From: Phaseolus vulgaris
Taxonomy: Eukaryota; Streptophyta; Magnoliopsida; Fabales; Fabaceae
Reading direction: 5' to 3'
Assembly: GCF_000499845.2 (NCBI RefSeq)
Contig: NC_023753.2
Coordinates: forward strand, 26,690,202 to 26,754,201
DNA: 64,000 nucleotides
The notes under the pieces were generated by a model. That model saw nothing but the letters and a program-made list of their open reading frames with translations. It made no database searches and was not told where the DNA came from. The translations under genes and the position numbers were made by a program. This document shows, piece by piece, positions 24,061 to 35,800 of this stretch; within the stretch, counting starts at the first letter, position 1; every line of letters begins with the position of its first letter.

Positions 24061-24661
24061 TGCTTCAACTGGTGCAAACCCGACCCAATGTTTTAAAACT
24101 CATTTTTTCCCATTCTCTCTCTTTCCCCAATCTCTTTCATTTTGTTTTCGCAGTTCTCTCACTCTCTGAAGCAACTAAATTAGGGTTCATCAGTTAGAGT
24201 TTTTGAACATGACTTTTCCTTTTCCATGAATGAGTGTGCAATGTCGATTCCAACAGATGTTGCAGAACAATGATAGAGATGGTTTTTGAATTTCAATTTC
24301 CGATTTCTATCATTTTTTCTCACTTTTCCCATTCTCTCTGTCTTTGAAACCTGATTACTCTTTTTTCTCTCAAACCCTAATCGCAACCCTTCATCTCAAC
24401 CTTCCGCCCTCTCTTCTCTCCTTTTCCTTTATTCCTTCTCACCATTCCGGCAACTTCAGAGATGTCGTATTTGAAAGCATTTTTGCCCAAAAACACCATT
24501 AGACATTTAGAAATGTCGCGTGCTTTTGAAATTTGAAATGACAATGATGACTGTTTTTCACTATATATACAATGTTGTATAGAACCATTATTTCATTTCT
24601 GTTCGGTTTTGTTCTTTTCATTTGACATTGAACGAGGTAATCTTTTATATAGTTTCTAGGG

Positions 24662-24915
24662 TTGAGTTCGTGTTCTAGGGTTCTAAGCATGTGTTCATTT
24701 CATTTCTCTTTATTTTTGCCTTTATGATATTTTGTTCTATTGATTTGTTCATCTAATTCAACTTTTTCAGTGTATTTTACCTCATTTCTATTGAGTTCGT
24801 GTTCCAGGTCTGTAAGCATGTGTTCATCTTATTTCTCAATTTTGGCTTTTTGATATTTTTATTTATTCAACTAATTTTTTCTTCTGATTTGTTCATCTCA
24901 TCCAACTTATTCAGT
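24662..24915. repeat. Direct repeat, about 129-bp period
   Basis: A unit starting ttgagttcgtgttc...aagcatgtgttcat...gatttgttcatct at 24662 recurs at 24791 with scattered differences. A shorter third start occurs near 24940. Confidence 0.75.
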
Positions 24916-25414
24916 GTGTTCTTTTTTTGTCATTACTGTTGAGTTCAAATTTTTCATGGTTTGTTGCGGTGCATTTCATATTTATTTTCAATTTGTTTTG
25001 GGCCTCTTCTTATTGGATTCATTGATTCAATTCATATGTTGTTTAGTTTTTTTCTTCCTCATTGTTTTGCTGCAAGTTGGATGGTTTTCATATTGATAAT
25101 GGTTTTGTCACATGTTTTCTTCCGCACTGAATTTAACAGGGTTTCGTTTTAGGTCTATTTGGGGCCATTGCCAACGTGGTGTAGAAGAATCGTAGAGCAC
25201 CTAAAAGGTAATTTATTTTTGAATTTGAATTGTCCATTATTATTGGTTTTGACATTTGTCATATTGGTTATTGTTAATATTTATATATTGTTTTATATTG
25301 GTTTATTAGACTTTATTGTGTAGGCTGCAATTGAAGAAGCACAATCTGAAGAACACGCTCACGTTGTTACTTATTGTGTAGGTTGCATTTGAAGAACAAT
25401 CTGTAGGATCAAAG

Positions 25415-25660
25415 AATTCTTTGATTGTTTAAAGACATTTTTTATACTATGATGAAAGAAGTCTATATCAATGTAAAATCAATTTTTGATGTAAAATGTT
25501 TAGATTTGGTTCAAGGTAATTTGATTTATATGATTGATACCAGGATAAAAGATTTCTTTGATTGTGTAAAGAGACATTTTGTATACTTTGATGAAAGAAA
25601 TCTATATCAATGTAAAATCAAATTTTGATGTAAACTGTTTAGATTAGATTCAAGGTCATT
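25415..25660. repeat. Direct repeat, 137-bp period
   Basis: The segment ctttgattg...tttgatgtaaa...caaggt at 25419 recurs at 25556. Both contain gatgaaagaa.tctatatcaa and similar flanks. Confidence 0.8.
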
Positions 25661-26029
25661 TTTCCTTTGTTTTAAGGTCATTTCCTTTGTTTTGTGTAAA
25701 GATATGGATTTTCTGTCATTGTTTGGAAACTATTTTCTATTGCATTGTGTTTTGGAAACCATAACATGTTAATAACGTAACATTACATTTATATGATATA
25801 AAAAAATAAAATAAAATATAATGACATTGATTTCCATTCAATATTATTTAAATCATTTTATGAACATTGAATAAATTAGAAGACCTAAGAATTAATGAAT
25901 AAAATGGAATAATATGGAAAATATTTCTAAGTATAGATTCATAACTAAACTTAAGACGAGTTATACCAAATAGTAGTATTGCAGTCAATCATTATCTCTT
26001 TTGAAGGTTAATAAATTTCATCAAATTTT

Positions 26030-26330
26030 TATTTTATTAATATTATGATTATTATATTAAGATTATGATTATTATTATTATATTAAGATTATGATTATTA
26101 TTATTATACTAAGATTATGATTATTATTATTATTATATTAAGATTATAATTATTATTATTATATTAATTTTTTTTATTAAGATTATGATTATTATTATTA
26201 TATTAATTTTTTTTATTAAGATTATGATTATGATTATTATTATTATATTAATTTTTTTTTATTAAATTAAGATTATTATTATTATATTATAATTTTAATA
26301 TTAATAATAATATTTGATTATTAAAATTAA
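26030..26330. repeat. TTA/ATT-rich minisatellite
   Basis: Imperfect units of attattattattatattaagattatg repeat across the stretch. The 2461-bp duplication starts inside this array, and its second copy keeps part of it at 28588-28790. Confidence 0.85.
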
Positions 26331-26524
26331 AATCTATACTTATAAGTTGTAGTCTGGGATATCATTTGAAACACCTTTTCAGTTTCCCACTTTTGCATTG
26401 TCATCTTTAGCAACTGTCTTCTTTTGCTTCTTTCAAATTTGGCAAACAGATCCTCCATGCGTTCAGAAACAAGGCCCTGCAACTGTTCAAGTTCTATTCT
26501 ATTAGTTTTCTTTCTGAAATGCAA
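26327..26524 (-). other. Exon-like fragment, unknown family (copy 1)
   Basis: The minus strand has an acceptor-like TTTCAG followed by an open frame with coding-like composition: KKTNRIELEQLQGLVSERM, then EDLFAKFERSKRRQLLKM and QKWETEKVFQM. It is charged and probably helical. No donor or neighbouring exon was found and I do not recognise the family. A captured host exon inside a Helitron would look like this. Confidence 0.4.
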
Positions 26525-26964
26525 AAACTTTCTTCAATTTTTTGTGTGTGTTTTTGTTCTTTGTTTCTAATCAAAGTTGCAAACTTTGATCTTTTCTACC
26601 ATCCTTTCATTTTTTGTTTGTCAATATGTTTTCTCATGTTTTTTCTCAAATTTTTTTGGTCTTTGGTTCTCTGTTTCTGGTCAAAGTTGCAACCTTTGAC
26701 ATGTTTATGAATATGTTTTCACCATTTTTGGTTGCTTATGGTTCTCTATTTTTTACTTTTTTTCACCATTACTGTTTTTGACATTTGTGATTTATTGCCA
26801 TTTATAATGTGTTCATATGTTAATTTTATTGTTTCTGATGAACATTTAAATCCATTTCCAATTCCCTATGTTACTGCTAATATGTAGATATTTGTTTACC
26901 ATTTGTTATAGCACCACTTATACCAAATTTTCCAAATTTGGATGACATATTTGTTGAAGATGGT

Positions 26965-28551
26965 TGTTGCTCCTTCAAGACATGTGTTTGATGAAGCCAT
27001 TTGTATAAATTTCATTTGTATTTGCTTTTGCTTTAAGAATGTCTTAGGTATAGTTTAGAGGTTGTTTAGAGTAAGTTTTTTGCTAGGTAACTCACCTCTT
27101 AACCCCATACCATGTGATAAGAGCAAGCACAAGTTTCTGAAACTGTTTTACACATGTTTTTGCAAAAATATCCTTACTGCATAAAAAATGAATCTGTTCT
27201 TTTCTAAATGAACAGATTATTTTCTTAAGTTGATGCTTTGATTAAGTGTTTTTGAAAATCATGGTTTGTGCATGAAGTTTTTTTTAACTCAATCTTCATT
27301 CCTTCAAAACGACTGTGTTTTACTTGTTAATAAGTTTCTTTTATCGTTTTGAAAATAAATATGTTCATCTGTAAATGAATAGATTCTTTTTGGTCTGGTG
27401 TCAAGTTTATCTTTAAAAGGCTTTTTACGTTTTTATCCTTGCACCAGTGTGTTTGACTAAGTCTCCTTTACATAACAGATTCTCTTTTGAAAATAAATCT
27501 GTTCATTTTATTTTCAATCTGTTCTTTTTATAACAACTTTAACTGTTTTTTGAAAATAAGTTATAAGTTGGTTTTCTATAAAATGAGAACTTGTTTCTAC
27601 GTTTAAAGGTTGATCATACAATTGAGAAAATAAGTTTTACATCAGAGAATTAAGGATTTACAGAGAATTAGCATGTGTTCTTGAAAGATTTTATAAATCA
27701 AAAGTGTGCTTGTTCTTGGTTGGCTCCAAAGCTTGGTTAGAGGTGCTGCTATTGTTTAAGCAATTTGTTCTATTGGTCTAAGGCAAATTTCTGCATTCTC
27801 TATTAGGTGTATTCGTTTCATATTTCGAATTCTTGTAAAAGTGTGATTGTAAACTCTTCTTGATAGGGTTTCTTGAAGAGTGTGTGTGCTGAAATGGTGT
27901 TTTTTAGCAAGTGTGCCAAGTTTCTTGTAGGGTTCAAGAACAGAGGCTGTGTAAGTGTGTTTGGTAGGTTTTGTTTAGTGAATTTCACCTTGGATTAGGT
28001 GAGACTGGATGTAGCTCAGTTGAGTGAACCAATATAACTGTTGTGTGTTCATTTCTCTTCATCCCTGCACTTGATTTCTTGTTTATTTGTTAATCTGTCT
28101 AAAATTGAATTTGTTCAATTAAAAATAAATCTGTTCTTTCTGAGCTTGTTCATACTGTTCTTATTTTCTGGAAAATCAGTTTGGTTCTGTTAAGAAGATA
28201 TATGAACTGTTAATTACAATTGAACAGTTAGATTGTGATAGGTTACCCAATTGATTGACAAGCTAATAATTGAACCTTTATCACTTGCTTAAAAATTGAA
28301 GGTCATTGTTTTTGCTGTTCATAGTTATCTCTGTAAAATTAGTGTGTGTGGCTTGAAAATTAATCTGCATAACCTTAAGAATTACTTGGCTGATGTAAAC
28401 GTTTTTAAAACATAAACAGTATCAAAATAAATTTGTTCATTTCCAAATAAATCAATTTATTTTCTGTGTACTGTGATAAAATCTGATTATTTAAAAGGTC
28501 AATTCACCCCACTCTTGAACTTTGACACTATTAAACCCAAAAATATTGACA
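26965..28551 (+). mobile_element. Solo LTR (family B), 1587 bp, in duplication copy 1
   Basis: Starts TGTTGCTCC and ends ATTGACA, flanked by ATGGT (26960-26964) and ATGGA (28552-28556), a target duplication with one mismatch. It interrupts a coding phrase of the B3-like gene between EDG and SQRKVPNVEP. It shares gactggatgtagctc, a following gtgaacca.tata and a terminal caattcaccc with family A LTRs, so the families are related. No second LTR or internal region is present. Confidence 0.75.
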
Positions 28552-28787
28552 ATGGAAGCCAAAGGAAAGTTCCAAACGTTGAACCTGTTATTATTATATT
28601 AAGATTATAATTATTATTATTATATTAATTTTTTTTATTAAGATTATGATTATTATTATTATATTAATTTTTTTTATTAAGATTATGATTATGATTATTA
28701 TTATTATATTAATTTTTTTTTATTAAATTAAGATTATTATTATTATATTATAATTTTAATATTAATAATAATATTTGATTATTAAAA

Positions 28788-28985
28788 TTAAAATCTATAC
28801 TTATAAGTTGTAGTCTGGGATATCATTTGAAACACCTTTTCAGTTTCCCACTTTTGCATTGTCATCTTTAGCAACTGTCTTCTTTTGCTTCTTTCAAATT
28901 TGGCAAACAGATCCTCCATGCGTTCAGAAACAAGGCCCTGCAACTGTTCAAGTTCTATTCTATTAGTTTTCTTTCTGAAATGCAA
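28788..28985 (-). other. Exon-like fragment, unknown family (copy 2)
   Basis: Exact duplicate of 26327-26524 created by the 2461-bp tandem duplication; the predicted 65 residues are identical. Confidence 0.4.
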
Positions 28986-29372
28986 AAACTTTCTTCAATT
29001 TTTTGTGTGTGTTTTTGTTCTTTGTTTCTAATCAAAGTTGCAAACTTTGATCTTTTCTACCATCCTTTCATTTTTTGTTTGTCAATATGTTTTCTCATGT
29101 TTTTTCTCAAATTTTTTTGGTCTTTGGTTCTCTGTTTCTGGTCAAAGTTGCAACCTTTGACATGTTTATGAATATGTTTTCACCATTTTTGGTTGCTTAT
29201 GGTTCTCTATTTTTTACTTTTTTTCACCATTACTGTTTTTGACATTTGTGATTTATTGCCATTTATAATGTGTTCATATGTTAATTTTATTGTTTCTGAT
29301 GAACATTTAAATCCATTTCCAATTCCCTATGTTACTGCTAATATGTAGATATTTGTTTACCATTTGTTATAG

Positions 29373-31826
29373 CACCACTTATACCAAATTTTCCAAATTT
29401 GGATGACATATTTGTTGAAGATGGTTGTTGCTCCTTCAAGACATGTGTTTGATGAAGCCATTTGTATAAATTTCATTTGTATTTGCTTTTGCTTTAAGAA
29501 TGTCTTAGGTATAGTTTAGAGGTTGTTTAGAGTAAGTTTTTTGCTAGGTAACTCACCTCTTAACCCCATACCATGTGATAAGAGCAAGCACAAGTTTCTG
29601 AAACTGTTTTACACATGTTTTTGCAAAAATATCCTTACTGCATAAAAAATGAATCTGTTCTTTTCTAAATGAACAGATTATTTTCTTAAGTTGATGCTTT
29701 GATTAAGTGTTTTTGAAAATCATGGTTTGTGCATGAAGTTTTTTTTAACTCAATCTTCATTCCTTCAAAACGACTGTGTTTTACTTGTTAATAAGTTTCT
29801 TTTATCGTTTTGAAAATAAATATGTTCATCTGTAAATGAATAGATTCTTTTTGGTCTGGTGTCAAGTTTATCTTTAAAAGGCTTTTTACGTTTTTATCCT
29901 TGCACCAGTGTGTTTGACTAAGTCTCCTTTACATAACAGATTCTCTTTTGAAAATAAATCTGTTCATTTTATTTTCAATCTGTTCTTTTTATAACAACTT
30001 TAACTGTTTTTTGAAAATAAGTTATAAGTTGGTTTTCTATAAAATGAGAACTTGTTTCTACGTTTAAAGGTTGATCATACAATTGAGAAAATAAGTTTTA
30101 CATCAGAGAATTAAGGATTTACAGAGAATTAGCATGTGTTCTTGAAAGATTTTATAAATCAAAAGTGTGCTTGTTCTTGGTTGGCTCCAAAGCTTGGTTA
30201 GAGGTGCTGCTATTGTTTAAGCAATTTGTTCTATTGGTCTAAGGCAAATTTCTGCATTCTCTATCAGGTGTATTCGTTTCATATTTCGAATTCTTGTAAA
30301 AGTGTGATTGTAAACTCTTCTTGATAGGGTTTCTTGAAGAGTGTGTGTGCTGAAATGGTGTTTTTTAGCAAGTGTGCCAAGTTTCTTGTAGGGTTCAAGA
30401 ACAGAGGCTGTGTAAGTGTGTTTGGTAGGTTTTGTTTAGTGAATTTCACCTTGGATTAGGTGAGACTGGATGTAGCTCAGTTGAGTGAACCAATATAACT
30501 GTTGTGTGTTCATTTCTCTTCATCCCTGCACTTGATTTCTTGTTTATTTGTTAATCTGTCTAAAATTGAATTTGTTCAATTAAAAATAAATCTGTTCTTT
30601 CTGAGCTTGTTCATACTGTTCTTATTTTCTGGAAAATCAGTTTGGTTCTGTTAAGAAGATATATGAACTGTTAATTACAACTGAACAGTTAGATTGTGAT
30701 AGGTTACCCAATTGATTGACAAGCTAATAATTGAACCTTTATCACTTGCTTAAAAATTGAAGGTCATTGTTTTTGCTGTTCATAGTTATCTCTGTAAAAT
30801 TAGTGTGTGTGGCTTGAAAATTAATCTGCATAACCTTAAGAATTACTTGGCTGATGTAAACGTTTTTAAAACATAAACAGTATCAAAATAAATTTGTTCA
30901 TTTCCAAATAAATCAATTTATTTTCTGTGTACTGTGATAAAATCTGATTATTTAAAAGGTCAATTCACCCCACTCTTGAACTTTGACACTATTAAACCCA
31001 AAAATATTGACAATGGAAGCCAAAGGAAAGTTCCAAACGTTGAACCTGTTAGACGAGGTGTGTTGTCTTCTATTTTTTTTTTGGATTTCAGATCACCATT
31101 ACGGAAAAAGTAACATGTTTTTTCTTTTGAAAATGATCATGGTTTAGTTGATCGTGCTTTTGCAATCGAGTTCGGGTCTGAACTTGGTCCAACTTGGTTT
31201 TTGGTGGATAACGAAGGGCATAGATATATTGTTAAGTATAATATGGACTTGTGTGTTCCTGAGATCATTGGAGGATGGTCTCAATTCCGCGAATTTTATG
31301 GCTTTCGTGGCAATCATTTTGTATATTTTGATTATGTAGGAAATAAAAAATTTAAGATCACTTTTTTTAAGGGAAAATTTTCTTCTTCAACCATGAATAA
31401 ATTTTATGATCGTATCGAGAGTTGTTGCCCTCTCATTGGCGGTCTGTAGCTTTATTTCACTATCACACTATCTATGTCAATCAAGCCATCTGGTAATTTT
31501 TTATTGCATCATTTCTTAAGTTTTATTTTACTTTATATTACTTGATTACTGTATTTATACACATGTTACTTGGCTTTTAGGATCTTCCTGTTTCTTTTGC
31601 CAATTTCATTCGGAAAAGCAGGCTAAAGTATACTGTCCATCATGGATATAAGAGTGAAGTTAAGTGCAAAATTCTGATACGGCCACCTCCAAAAGCTTCT
31701 GTTAAATTTGGTGCTGGATGGAGAGAATTTTATAAGATGCATGTTTTTCGTGAAGGTGACAAATTGATTTTTGAGGCTAATATTGAAGTACAACCCACAG
31801 ATCTGAGGGTGTTGTTAGTTCTGTGA
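29373..31826 (+). pseudogene. B3-domain (REM-like) gene relic, left copy, broken by a solo LTR
   Basis: An early exon (acceptor at 29372, PLIPNFPNLDDIFVEDG) is split by the family B LTR and resumes SQRKVPNVEPVRRG at 31013. A first B3-like domain follows (about 31129-31441): VDRAFAIEFGSELGPTWFL, GWSQFREFYGFRGNHFVYF and DYVGNKKFKITFF. After an intron a second one is at 31581-31826: DLPVSFANFIRK, KASVKFGAGWREFYKM and FREGDKLIFE, stop TGA. GW..F and the hydrophobic F.Y.G..F strands are B3 hallmarks; B3 proteins are plant DNA-binding factors. A stop (TAA 31111) lies before the first domain, and no start exon was found. The leading exon also exists in duplication copy 1 (26912-26964). Confidence 0.7.
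29426..31012 (+). mobile_element. Solo LTR (family B), duplicated copy 2
   Basis: Same sequence as 26965-28551 shifted by 2461 bases, so it was carried by the tandem duplication and is not an independent insertion. Confidence 0.8.
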
Positions 31827-31829
31827 TTA

Positions 31830-32890
31830 GTGAACACGTTAATTTTGCAAATATGTTTCAGCGAAGGACAATGTTACTTTTATTTCATTACAAGTTATGT
31901 TTTGTTTCTATTTACATGTTATGTGTTTGAATTTATTTTATTTTATTTTTCAAGATTATTTAATTTAACCGTATTAGCAATAATTTAACCGAATAGTGTT
32001 CTAGTAATAGGTTCTAATAAGTGAAATTTCAAGCGTAGTATTGGATTTTAGGTCAAACATTCTTTCTTTGGTGACATTATGATGAATAGATTGCCCAACT
32101 ATTGCTAAACTTTATTGATCTTTGTGAATAAAATTACACAAAGGAATTTGCATTGTGAATGATAGTTATGACATTCAAATTCAAGTCAGCTAAAATGCAA
32201 TTTTGTAAGAGTTGTTGAATTTTGACATTAACATCATGCTGCAGAAGCTTCCAGTAATTCTGAAAACAAATTGCATAAAAAACCATCTCCTTTTAAGACA
32301 TTGTGCATATTTAAGCTAAAGACAAGAGTTTTGCTTTCATCCACAGATTGGATGAGAATGAGCAATTTATCTTCAAAATCAGTAAGCAAATGTTGAAGCA
32401 CAATCTGCCCTATAACAGAAGTGATAGTAAGATTGACACCATGATCAGATGAAGTAAATATTAGAATAATACTGATAATACTGCTTATATCACAGTATTC
32501 ATTTTGAGATAGAACTGGGCACGTTTAATATCTACCTTGGGAAGCTACCAAGATCAATAGATAATCGTGTGTATAACTTTTCATGAAATTTGCTTTTAAA
32601 ATGTTTGTCAGTAATATTTGTAAGTATATCACGTAATTTTGCGAATGTGCAGCCAGCTTTCACCTGTACTTTATTATCAATTATTAATACAATTTGACTG
32701 TCCTTTTTAAATCTTTGTTCTCTAGCCTAATTTGTTTTTACTTAAGAACAAGAAGGATATGATGTGGTACAAATTTCTGCAGACTATTGGAATAACCCAA
32801 ACTTGAGAAAGTCAAAGTGCATCCAAAAAAGAGAATTTGGATTCCCGCTTTAATCTCTACGTATTTGATAAATTCTTTTGTCAAAACAAT
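31830..32890. other. Helitron interior between B3 relic and RepHel
   Basis: AT-rich DNA, probably 3' flank of the B3-like relic and 5' flank or leader of RepHel. No supported coding segment. Confidence 0.45.
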
Positions 32891-32899
32891 TTAACAACT

Positions 32900-35800
32900 A
32901 ACTGGACTTCACTAACAATGGTATATGCATATGGATCCAAATGAGTCAAAATCTACAAGAAACCAAAGGAAGATCATCCTTCAGAATAAGTTACACAAAG
33001 AAGCTACCAAACTTACAGGTAGAACCTCATATGCCATTTATTTTTTTGAAATATAGAATTGAAGTTTATCGTTGATGACTTGATTTCTTGAGGTACTTCA
33101 GGTAAAAATTGCAACAAACAAAGTCCTCAGACAACCACAATTTCTTATGGAGAAACAAATTCTGTTTTAACAACAGGTAAATGAGGTTCTGATTGTTGGT
33201 TATTATTTACTGCTAATGTATTAAAATCAAAACTGCACTATAGATGTCTGTGACAAATCAGACCACAATCCAACAAAGAAAATGAAGATGGTTTTCAACC
33301 AAGAATCCACAAGTCAAAGGAATAAGTTAACAACATTTTCATATGGATTAAACTACTCACAGGATGCGGTTTCTGACATAGAGAGTACAGAAGATGTACA
33401 TGACAGTTCATTCGAAAATACAATAGAGAGAGTTGCCATGGTTGTTACCCCATAATATACAACCCAAAAGAAAAACTTAGCAGCTACAAACCATGGAGAA
33501 GAGTGTATTTTTTCACAGAATGCAATATCAAACTTAGAGAATAGGCAACCCTCATGTCCTTTAAGTACATGTAAGTCTTAAGGCCTTTCTTATAGAGGGA
33601 TATTGCATATCATTATATATATTACTGATTGTTTATAATATCCTTTACTTGCAGTTAATTTTTCTCCTAATCAAAACACACTACAATCAATTGAACAAAG
33701 TAAACCATTATCGGAATTCAACTATAGTAAGTGATGTCTTAAACCTTGAAATTCGATTGATTGAAAAATATTATTATTTGATATACATTTCAATTAATAG
33801 TGCATTTGTCATATGTCTTATCTTATTTTAAACTTTGATGACAGATACTCCAATAGCTCAAAAGTCATCTAACTCTGTGCAAAATAAGAAATTATATCAG
33901 TTATCTTTGGACACATTGTTGAATACATCGAAGCAGCCAACAAGAATTGACGAAGAACACCTAGGTTGTCATTGTATACACCTTCTCATACGAATTTATT
34001 AATTACTTTTTATATGTACATAGTGTTTATATGAATAATTTTTCTATACAGGAAGAATTGAATATGTTTATTGTTCTGAACTTGGACACTATTCTTACTC
34101 TGTCTTTCAGAAGAAAGCTATTAGATATCCTTTGAAAATCATGAATTCGATTAGCAAAACATTACATTATGTTGAATGGTCTCCTAATTTTGAAAATAAT
34201 GGTAAATCATACAAGTATTTTTAACGTGTTTCCTCATATTGTATACAAAATTATTCTCATGTATAAATATGATTCTTATTATTTATCTCAGATGATGTAC
34301 ACAACAATTTTATAAGCGAACTATATTTAAAATCTGAAATGCAAGGTTAACACCTTATTATTACTTGGTCAAAGTACATCTTAATATAACTAATGATCCA
34401 GTATAACGTTTTAGCATGTGTATTATAGAAATGAGAATTATAGATTCTTTTTTAAATTTCCAGATCTTTTTTATGTTGGTCAACCTTCAATTGAATGTGT
34501 TCATTGTGGAGTTGTTCTCTGGTATGAGGAACGTGCTGATAAATCAAAGCATTCAAGAGAAGTGCATTTTTCTATATGTTGCCAAAAGGGAAAAGTACAA
34601 CTACCTTTTTTACAAAGACCTTCCGAACTACTAAACAATTTATTAAACGGTGAAGATCCTAGAAGCAAGCATTTCTTAGATAACATTAGGACTTACAACA
34701 ATATGTTTTCCTTTACTTCCATAGGTGGGAAGATTGATTCTTCTATGAATAATGGTAGTGCACCTCCTCAGTTCATAATTAGTGGCCAAAATTACCACCG
34801 TATTGGAAGTTTGTTACCAGAGGCAGGTTCCAATTCCAATTTTGCACAATTGTATATATATGATATAGAGAATGAGTTAAGTAATAGAATGAGTCATTTT
34901 GAGTAAGTATTTTTGTATTTACTGTTGTTTAAACGTTCAAATTCTGTCATTGGTTATTGTTAATTCTGTTGCATATTGTTTCAGGTCAAATAACCATAAG
35001 TCTATACTTGAAAAATCATTGGTTGGTGATTTCATAAACATGATTGATGAATACAATATTCTTGCTAAATCCTTTCGAAGAGTAAGAGACATGTCTCTTC
35101 AAGATAAACCATCATATTTTACACTCCGATTATTTAGAAATTGATTGAAAGATCAAAGAGTGTACAACACCCCGTTATCAAATGAGATAGCTGCTTTAAT
35201 TGTGGGAGATTTCGCAAACACGGATGTAGACAAAGATATAATTGTGAATAAGGTATGTGGTGATTTATCAAGGCTTCATGAAACACACACTGCTTTCATC
35301 CCACTATAATATCCTAAGGAGAAGATGGTTATCAATAAAGTATTCCAATAAGGGATATTTATTGCAAGTAGAAAAATAATTTGTGTTTCCTTAAGGGAAT
35401 TTATTGCATTCCTTATTCAAGAAAGACATTGTGAGTTTGGTAACATAGTACATGCACGTAGGATTTTTCAACAATTTCCGATTGTTATACCATGATTGAA
35501 GCACAACGTTTGTCTTTCATTAGGTCAAATTAGGAAATTAATTCGGTCTGAAATTTTGAATGGCCTACATGAAGCAATTAACAAAGAAGAGACTGATCCT
35601 TCTTGCGTTGGTAGACGTGTTGTTTTGCCTTCATCTTTTACTGGTGGTATGCGTTACATGTTCAACAATTGTCAAGATGTTATGGCTATCTATAGAAGAT
35701 TTAATTATCCTGATTTGTTCATAACAATAACATGCAATGTCAATTGGCCTGAAATTCGTGATGTTCTTGGACCAAAAGGATTAAGTCCGTCAGATAGACC

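Larger units (their letters stand above)
24061..26030 (+). other. Helitron interior, leader-like DNA without coding support
   Basis: A pyrimidine-rich stretch (24100-24480, many ttctctct) looks like a plant promoter and 5' leader. Splice-like signals occur later, but no frame of recognisable protein is present. Two internal direct-repeat pairs are listed separately. Confidence 0.45.
26127..28587 (+). repeat. 2461-bp tandem duplication, copy 1
   Basis: Every landmark in this unit recurs exactly 2461 bases later. It contains an exon-like minus-strand segment, the start of the B3-like gene and a 1.6-kb solo LTR. I found only two base differences from copy 2: t/c in ctattaggtg (about 27801) and t/c in ttacaattgaac (about 28220). 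Confidence 0.95.
28588..31048 (+). repeat. 2461-bp tandem duplication, copy 2
   Basis: Adjacent direct copy of 26127-28587. The junction cctg|tta shares TTA with the right-hand continuation (31049-31051), a three-base microhomology. Near identity means a very recent event or an assembly duplication. Confidence 0.95.

Noticed and set aside
24061..25200. First exons of the left B3-like gene
   Set aside because: The DNA looks leader-like, but no frame leading into the 26912 exon could be followed, so no coding call was made.
26030..26330. CRISPR-like or centromeric satellite array
   Set aside because: The units are simple TTA-rich slippage products of variable length without spacers.
26519..26710. 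63-codon plus-strand frame repeated at 28980
   Set aside because: It is a T-rich intron-like stretch inside the tandem duplication with no protein resemblance; its repetition comes from the duplication.
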